Part shown: positions 59,668 to 64,000 of the stretch, one piece after another
Numbering within the stretch: position 1 is the first letter of the stretch
Layout: the number at the start of each line of letters is the position of its first letter
Source of the DNA: Rhodoblastus sp963804045
GTDB taxonomy: Bacteria > Pseudomonadota > Alphaproteobacteria > Rhizobiales > Beijerinckiaceae
Direction of reading: 5' to 3'
Length of the DNA stretch: 64,000 nt
Assembly: GCA_963804045.1 (NCBI GenBank)
Contig: CAWDOR010000023.1
Coordinates: 62,001 to 126,000 of the forward strand
The notes under the pieces: generated by a model
Database searches by the model: none
Told to the model about the DNA's origin: nothing
The model's input: the letters and a program-made list of their open reading frames with translations, nothing else
Made by a program: the position numbers and the translations under genes

Positions 59668-61263
59668 TCATGCAGCCCGCGCCTCGCCGGCTTTCAACTT
59701 TTCCAGCAGCCCCTTGCTCACCGCGCCCGGCGACAGCGCCAGGCCGGCCTCGCCGTCGCGGACCCATTTGACCGTCGCGTGAATTTCGTGGCCATCGCTG
59801 AAACGCAGGGTCGCGTCGTGTCCGACATCCAGCCCTTCCGCCGGCGCGACGCGCGCGCCGGAGCGGCTGACATCGTAGAGTTTGGCGGCGAAAGTCCCGC
59901 GCGAGGTGACGAGCTGCGCCGTGACGCCCAGCGCATGGCGCTCATTGCCGCGCCGGTCGAGCGGGCCGTTGCGCAGGTTCAGCAGGAACTCCTTCACCGT
60001 GGCGTTCAGCTTCTCGCCTTCCTGGCCGATCGATCCGGCGGCGGAGGTGACGCGTCCCGCCATGCCCGCGCCTTCGACGGCGGTCGATTGAATGCCGCCC
60101 AGCGCCGCGAGAACCTGGCGCGTGCGGTCGAGCGAGGTCCGCAAATGCGCGGCGATTTCGTCGGCGCCGCGAATCTGTCCCTCGATTCGCGGCAGGGCCT
60201 CGCTGGTGACAAGATCGATATCGGCGATGCGCGCGCCGATCTCGTCGGTCGAGGTCACCGCCACGCGGGTCGCCTGCTCGACTTCGGCGATCAGGCCGGT
60301 GATCTCCTCGGTGGCGCGGGTGGTCTGTTCCGCCAGGCCCTTGACCTCGCTGGCGACCACGGCGAAACCGCGCCCCGCTTCGCCGGCGCGCGAGGCCTCT
60401 ATGGTGGCGTTGAGCGCCAGCAAATTGGTTTGCGTCGCGATGCGATTGATGATGCCGACAATGGCGCCGATCCGCGCCACGGCGCCGTTCAAGCTTTCCA
60501 CGGCCTGATGGGTGTGGCGCGCCGCATCCACGGCTTCCCTGGCGATCTCCACGGTCCGTCGCATCGAGCCGCCGACGTCCTGGGCGGAGGCGGCGAGACG
60601 GTCGGCGGCCGATTTGACCGCCTCGACGCTCGCCGTCGCCTCTTGCGAGGCCGAACCCAGGGCGCGGGCCTGTTCCTTGGTGGCGCCGCTGCCCTGGCCC
60701 AGCGCCGCCGAGAGATCGCCGATGGAGCCGGAGGCTTCGGTCAATTGCGCGACGATGCCGCCGATTTCATTGGAAAAACCATCCGTGGACATGTCGAAGG
60801 CCGAGACCCGCGATTCGATGGAATCGGCGGCGTCATTGATGGTCGTGGAGGCGTGCAGCAGCGCGCCTTTCAGGCCGTCGGGCAGAATGCGGCGGAAATA
60901 GTGGTTTTTGCGCATGGCTTCGAGCGAGGCCGCGGCCTCGCGGATGAAGGCGTCGATCACATCGGCCATGTCGTTCATGTCATGCAGCAAGGCGCCGGTC
61001 GCGCCGCCATCGGCGATGCGCAGCAGCCGCGTTTCGAAATCGCCCTGCGTCAAGGCCGCGCAGAGACGGCTGGCCTCGGCCAGGGTTTTGGCCAGCCGCG
61101 ACAAGGCGAACAGTCCGGCGATGGCGCCGAATGCGCCGGTTACCGCCAGGGCGCCGCCCCAGACTTGCGCGCCGCTCAGCGCCAGCACGCCGCCGCCCAA
61201 GGCCAGGGCCGCGCCAAAAGCCAGCGCCAGCCGCGCCTCAGAGAGAGAAGACCAATTCGTCAT
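59668..61263 (-). CDS. Methyl-accepting chemotaxis protein with C-terminal PilZ domain
   Basis: 531 residues from ATG 61263. Two N-terminal hydrophobic helices (residues about 10-55) without a periplasmic sensor domain, a HAMP-like region, then the MCP signalling domain with the tip INRIATQTNLLALNATIEASRAGEAGRGFAVVASEVKGLAEQT. The last ~90 residues hold a PilZ domain: RRGNERHALGV (RxxxR) and LYDVSRSGARV (DxSxxG), the c-di-GMP-binding residues. The upstream PAS gene overlaps the start by 26 bases, so the pair probably forms a split aerotaxis-type receptor. Confidence 0.9.
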   Translation of the reverse strand: MTNWSSLSEARLALAFGAALALGGGVLALSGAQVWGGALAVTGAFGAIAGLFALSRLAKTLAEASRLCAALTQGDFETRLLRIADGGATGALLHDMNDMADVIDAFIREAAASLEAMRKNHYFRRILPDGLKGALLHASTTINDAADSIESRVSAFDMSTDGFSNEIGGIVAQLTEASGSIGDLSAALGQGSGATKEQARALGSASQEATASVEAVKSAADRLAASAQDVGGSMRRTVEIAREAVDAARHTHQAVESLNGAVARIGAIVGIINRIATQTNLLALNATIEASRAGEAGRGFAVVASEVKGLAEQTTRATEEITGLIAEVEQATRVAVTSTDEIGARIADIDLVTSEALPRIEGQIRGADEIAAHLRTSLDRTRQVLAALGGIQSTAVEGAGMAGRVTSAAGSIGQEGEKLNATVKEFLLNLRNGPLDRRGNERHALGVTAQLVTSRGTFAAKLYDVSRSGARVAPAEGLDVGHDATLRFSDGHEIHATVKWVRDGEAGLALSPGAVSKGLLEKLKAGEARAA

Positions 61264-61774
61264 AGGAGCGCGCCTTCCCGAGAATCGCCGAACTGAGTTG
61301 ATTGTAGGAGGCGGCCAGCGCCTCCTTGCCATTGGGTTTGGCGGCTTCCGTCTCCCGCAGGGCGCGATAGAGCGGCGCGATGGTCTCGTCGATGACCCGC
61401 CGGTTGGGCGCGCGCCGGTTGGAATGAAAGCCGACGAAGGCGCCGTCGCCATCGTGGGAGGGGGTGACATGGGCGAAAACCCAGTAATAGTCGCCTGCCT
61501 TGGTCATATTTTTGACATAGGCGAAGACTTCATGTCCCTCGAGCAGCCGGTCCCACAGGAGTTTGAACACGGCGCGGGGCATGTCGGGATGGCGGATGAT
61601 CGAATGCGGCGCGCCCAGCAGTTCCGCCTCGCTATAGCCGGCGATCGTGCAGAAGGTTCGATTCACATAGGTGATCCGGCCCTTGAGATCGGTCTTGGAA
61701 ACGATGAAATGATCGCGATCAAAACGGACTTCGCGATTTGTCGGTATGATTGATCTGCTCATGGGCGGGTCCAT
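61238..61774 (-). CDS. PAS-domain (Aer-like) sensory protein
   Basis: 178 residues. The single PAS domain (about 17-125) reads FIVSKTDLKGRITYVNRTFCTIAGYSEAELLGAPHSIIRHPDMPRAVF and then VKNMTKAGDYYWVFAHVTP, close to the FAD-binding PAS of E. coli Aer (RHPDMP and GDxYWV conserved). There is no membrane segment. It would sense redox state or oxygen and work with the overlapping MCP gene. ATG 61774 is preceded by GGAGA; ATG 61762 is an alternative. Confidence 0.85.
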   Translation of the reverse strand: MDPPMSRSIIPTNREVRFDRDHFIVSKTDLKGRITYVNRTFCTIAGYSEAELLGAPHSIIRHPDMPRAVFKLLWDRLLEGHEVFAYVKNMTKAGDYYWVFAHVTPSHDGDGAFVGFHSNRRAPNRRVIDETIAPLYRALRETEAAKPNGKEALAASYNQLSSAILGKARSYDELVFSL

Positions 61775-61897
61775 TGCTCTCCGCTGAGCAAGAGTTAGGC
61801 GCCGCGGCTTGCGTCAGGCTGGCGGGGCGGCTTTCACCTCATTGTCATGCGCATGCGTTTATCCTCGCGCAAGCTTCCCGTGATAGGGCCTTAGGAA

Positions 61898-63337
61898 ATG
61901 AACAACCCAATTCAGAAAACCGCCAATCGCACCTGGGCGCAGCTCCAGGTCGGCGACGCCGCCTCGATCGAGCGCGCCTGCTCGCAGCGCGATCTGCTGC
62001 TTTTCGCCCATATTTCCGGCAATCTGAACCCGCTGATGCTGCCGGCTCAGGAAGGCGACCCCGCCAGCGGCGAGCCGATTGCGCCCTCCATGTGGGTGGG
62101 ATCGCTGATCTCGGCCGTGCTCGGCAATATTTTGCCCGGTCCGGGCACGCTTTATCGCTCGCAGAATTTCGAATTCATCGAGCGGGTGCGCATCGGCGAG
62201 GTTTTGCGCGTCACCGTGACCTGCCGGGAAAAAGGCCCCGAGCCCCAGGCGAGTTTCGACACGGTGATCGCCGATCTCGCCGGCAATGTGGTGTGCAAGG
62301 GCGTCGCGGTGGTGGACGCGCCGACCCGCACCATTGAATATGCGGCGCGCGAATTGCCGGAAGTGATCGTCGAGGAGCAGGATCATTTCGCCCATCTGAT
62401 CGCCCTGGCCGCCAAATTGCCGGCGCTGAAGACGGCGGTGGTTTGTCCCGACGACCATAATTCGCTCGGCGGCGCGCTGCTCTCCGCGCAAAAGGGCCTG
62501 ATCGCTCCGATCCTGATCGGCGACCGCGCCAAGATCGAAAAGGCGGCGCAAGCGCTGGACGTCGATCTGACGCCCTATCGGATTGTCGATGAGGCCGACC
62601 ATCGCCTCGCCGCCGATCGCGCCGTCGCCATGGTCAATGCCGGCGAGGCGGGCGCGGTGATGAAGGGCGACCTGCATTCCGACGATCTGCTCGCCGCCGT
62701 GGTCAAGAAGGACGGCGGCTTGCGCGGTCCGCGCCGCATCAGCCATTGCTTCGTCCTGGGCGTGCCGACGTTGACGGAGCTGCTGTTCATTTCCGACGCG
62801 GCGATCAATATCGCCCCCGATCTGATGACCAAGATGGACATTGTCCAGAACGCCATCGATCTCGCCCGCGCCTGCGGGCTGGAGACGCCCAAGGTCGGCG
62901 TGCTCTCGGCGGTCGAGACGGTCAATCCCAATATTCCCTCGACGCTCGACGCCGCCGCTTTGTCCAAAATGGCGGAGCGCGGCCAGATCAAGGGCGGCAT
63001 TGTCGACGGACCCCTGGCCATGGACAACGCCATAGACGTGGCCGCCGCCGGGGCCAAGGGCATCGCCTCGCTGGTCGCCGGCCACGCCAATGTGCTGATC
63101 GCCCCCAATATCGAGGCCGGCAACATGCTCGCCAAGGAACTGACCTTCGTCGCCCATGCCGAAGCCGCCGGCCTGGTGTTCGGCGCCAAGGTTCCGGTGA
63201 TGCTGACCAGCCGCGCCGACAATGACCGGGCGCGGCTCGCCTCCTGCGCCTTGGCGAGTCTCTATGATTACTGGCGGCGCAACGGCCGCGCTTTTGCCGG
63301 CGACCAACCCGGCGACAAGGCGCTGGCGGCGGAATAA
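61898..63337 (+). CDS. Bifunctional MaoC-like hydratase/phosphate acyltransferase
   Basis: 479 residues. The N-terminal ~150 residues are a hot-dog MaoC-like domain (RDLLLFAHISGNLNPLML, MWVGSLISAVLGNILPGPGTLYRSQNFEFIERV). The rest is a phosphate acetyl/butyryltransferase domain (GAVMKGDLHSDDLLAAVV, ISHCFVLGVP, INIAPDLMTKMDIVQNAI, SLVAGHANVLIAPNIEAGNML). It interconverts acyl-CoA and acyl-phosphate and is followed 54 bp later by acetate kinase, giving an acyl-CoA to acetate/ATP route. Whether acetyl- or butyryl-CoA is used cannot be told here. Confidence 0.92.
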   Translation: MNNPIQKTANRTWAQLQVGDAASIERACSQRDLLLFAHISGNLNPLMLPAQEGDPASGEPIAPSMWVGSLISAVLGNILPGPGTLYRSQNFEFIERVRIGEVLRVTVTCREKGPEPQASFDTVIADLAGNVVCKGVAVVDAPTRTIEYAARELPEVIVEEQDHFAHLIALAAKLPALKTAVVCPDDHNSLGGALLSAQKGLIAPILIGDRAKIEKAAQALDVDLTPYRIVDEADHRLAADRAVAMVNAGEAGAVMKGDLHSDDLLAAVVKKDGGLRGPRRISHCFVLGVPTLTELLFISDAAINIAPDLMTKMDIVQNAIDLARACGLETPKVGVLSAVETVNPNIPSTLDAAALSKMAERGQIKGGIVDGPLAMDNAIDVAAAGAKGIASLVAGHANVLIAPNIEAGNMLAKELTFVAHAEAAGLVFGAKVPVMLTSRADNDRARLASCALASLYDYWRRNGRAFAGDQPGDKALAAE

Positions 63338-63391
63338 ACCAAGCGACCGGGCGGCGTCTCGCCGCTCGGCGCCTGACTGCAAGGGGAAAAC

Positions 63392-64000
63392 ATGGCCGAC
63401 ATTATCGTCACCATCAACGCCGGCTCCTCCTCGATAAAATTTTCAGTCTATCAAATCGCCCAGGGCGTCCTGACCCCGCTGGCGCTCGGGCTGATCGACG
63501 GCATTGGCAATCACGCGAGCTTTTCCGCGAAGAAAACCTCGGGGGAGAAGACCGCTTTCGCCTTCGACCAGAGCCGCGGCGCCATCGATCACAAACTGGC
63601 GCTGACGGCGGTGCTCGGCTGGCTGGAAAAGGAGGAGCAGGACGCCAATGTGGTCGGCGTCGGCCATCGCGTCGTCCATGGCGGCCCCGATTTCGCCGAT
63701 CCGGTCTTCGTCGACGCCGAGACTTTCGCCCGGCTCAAGGCGCTGGAGCCTCTGGCGCCTCTGCACCAGCCTTACAATCTCGCGGGAATCGAAGCGGCGG
63801 AACATGCTTTCCCCAAGGCGGCGCAGGTCGCCTGTTTCGACACCGCCTTCCATCGCCGGCACCCCTATATCGCCGACACTTTCGCGCTGCCGCGCCAATA
63901 TTACGACGAGGGCGTGCGCCGTTACGGCTTCCACGGCCTGTCCTATGAATTCATCCACCGCATCCTGCGCCATGAGGAGCCGGTTCTGGCGCGCGGCCGG
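63392..64000 (+). CDS. ackA: Acetate kinase, 5' part
   Basis: 203 codons are in the window; the gene runs off the right edge. VTINAGSSSIKFSVY is the phosphate/ATP N-terminal motif, VGHRVVHGGPDF holds the catalytic-site residues, CFDTAFH the phosphoryl Asp, and RRYGFHGLSYEFI the second ACK signature. It converts acetyl-phosphate plus ADP to acetate plus ATP, working with the upstream phosphotransacylase. A strong Shine-Dalgarno, AAGGGGA, precedes the ATG. Confidence 0.95.
   Translation, partial: MADIIVTINAGSSSIKFSVYQIAQGVLTPLALGLIDGIGNHASFSAKKTSGEKTAFAFDQSRGAIDHKLALTAVLGWLEKEEQDANVVGVGHRVVHGGPDFADPVFVDAETFARLKALEPLAPLHQPYNLAGIEAAEHAFPKAAQVACFDTAFHRRHPYIADTFALPRQYYDEGVRRYGFHGLSYEFIHRILRHEEPVLARGR

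Overview
The window is a single 64-kb stretch of GC-rich, densely packed bacterial chromosome. The gene content points to an alphaproteobacterium of the order Hyphomicrobiales (Rhizobiales). Evidence includes an Irr-type Fur regulator divergent from fabA-fabB-fabI, DUF2794 and DUF4167 proteins, a SAM-II riboswitch on metZ, an alphaproteobacterial 6S RNA beside the 5-formyl-THF cyclo-ligase gene, Omp25-like porins beginning with a signal peptide plus a WxGFY motif, and sdhCDAB. Aconitase B and the MaoC-phosphotransacylase/acetate kinase pair would suit a methylotroph-like or Beijerinckiaceae/Methylocystaceae-like lineage, but below order level this is a guess. I see no prophage, insertion sequence, CRISPR array, tRNA or rRNA gene.

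Layout. 1-6.5 kb: porin 5' end, a YmdB-like phosphoesterase gene, fau, 6S RNA, rplY-pth, a small membrane methyltransferase-like protein, and a LOG-family/metallo-beta-lactamase RNase pair. 6.7-14.2 kb: surface polysaccharide genes (GT2, FemAB/GNAT-like, acyltransferase-3), then cell-wall enzymes (lytic transglycosylase, L,D-transpeptidase, SleB hydrolase) and DUF4167. 14.5-23.1 kb: prmC, htpG, DUF2794, a small membrane protein behind a perfect FNR/FixK box, a lipoprotein-like esterase, and sdhCDAB. 23.1-27.5 kb: alpha/beta hydrolase, polyprenyl-type GT2, GtrA and a GT-C-like membrane protein. 27.5-33.4 kb: fabI, fabB and fabA, divergent irr, DUF2076, and a YcbB-like L,D-transpeptidase. 33.4-44.4 kb: acyl-CoA synthetase/GNAT fusion, metZ with riboswitch, Wzx-like flippase, third L,D-transpeptidase, aldo/keto reductase, acnB. 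44.7-49 kb: a tightly overlapping operon of tag, HD hydrolase, tyrosine phosphatase and NUDIX protein, then a methyltransferase and DUF2161. 49-56 kb: ABC exporter, SPW-repeat and OmpA proteins, porin, rpsO-pnp. 56-64 kb: an acid-phosphatase autotransporter, a PAS/MCP-PilZ two-gene receptor, and the start of a phosphotransacylase-ackA operon.

The most striking technical feature is about eight apparent single-base frameshifts. They lie in genes that are normally intact (ymdB, htpG twice, sdhA, a flippase, a porin, a LOG protein and a NUDIX protein). In each of the clear cases, undoing one base restores a family-typical length. This looks like consensus error rather than gene decay. The biologically most interesting items are the PAP2-type phosphatase/autotransporter fusion, the split Aer-like receptor whose MCP half carries a C-terminal PilZ domain, the FNR/FixK-box small membrane protein, an esterase with a displaced nucleophile serine, and a two-copy intergenic repeat.
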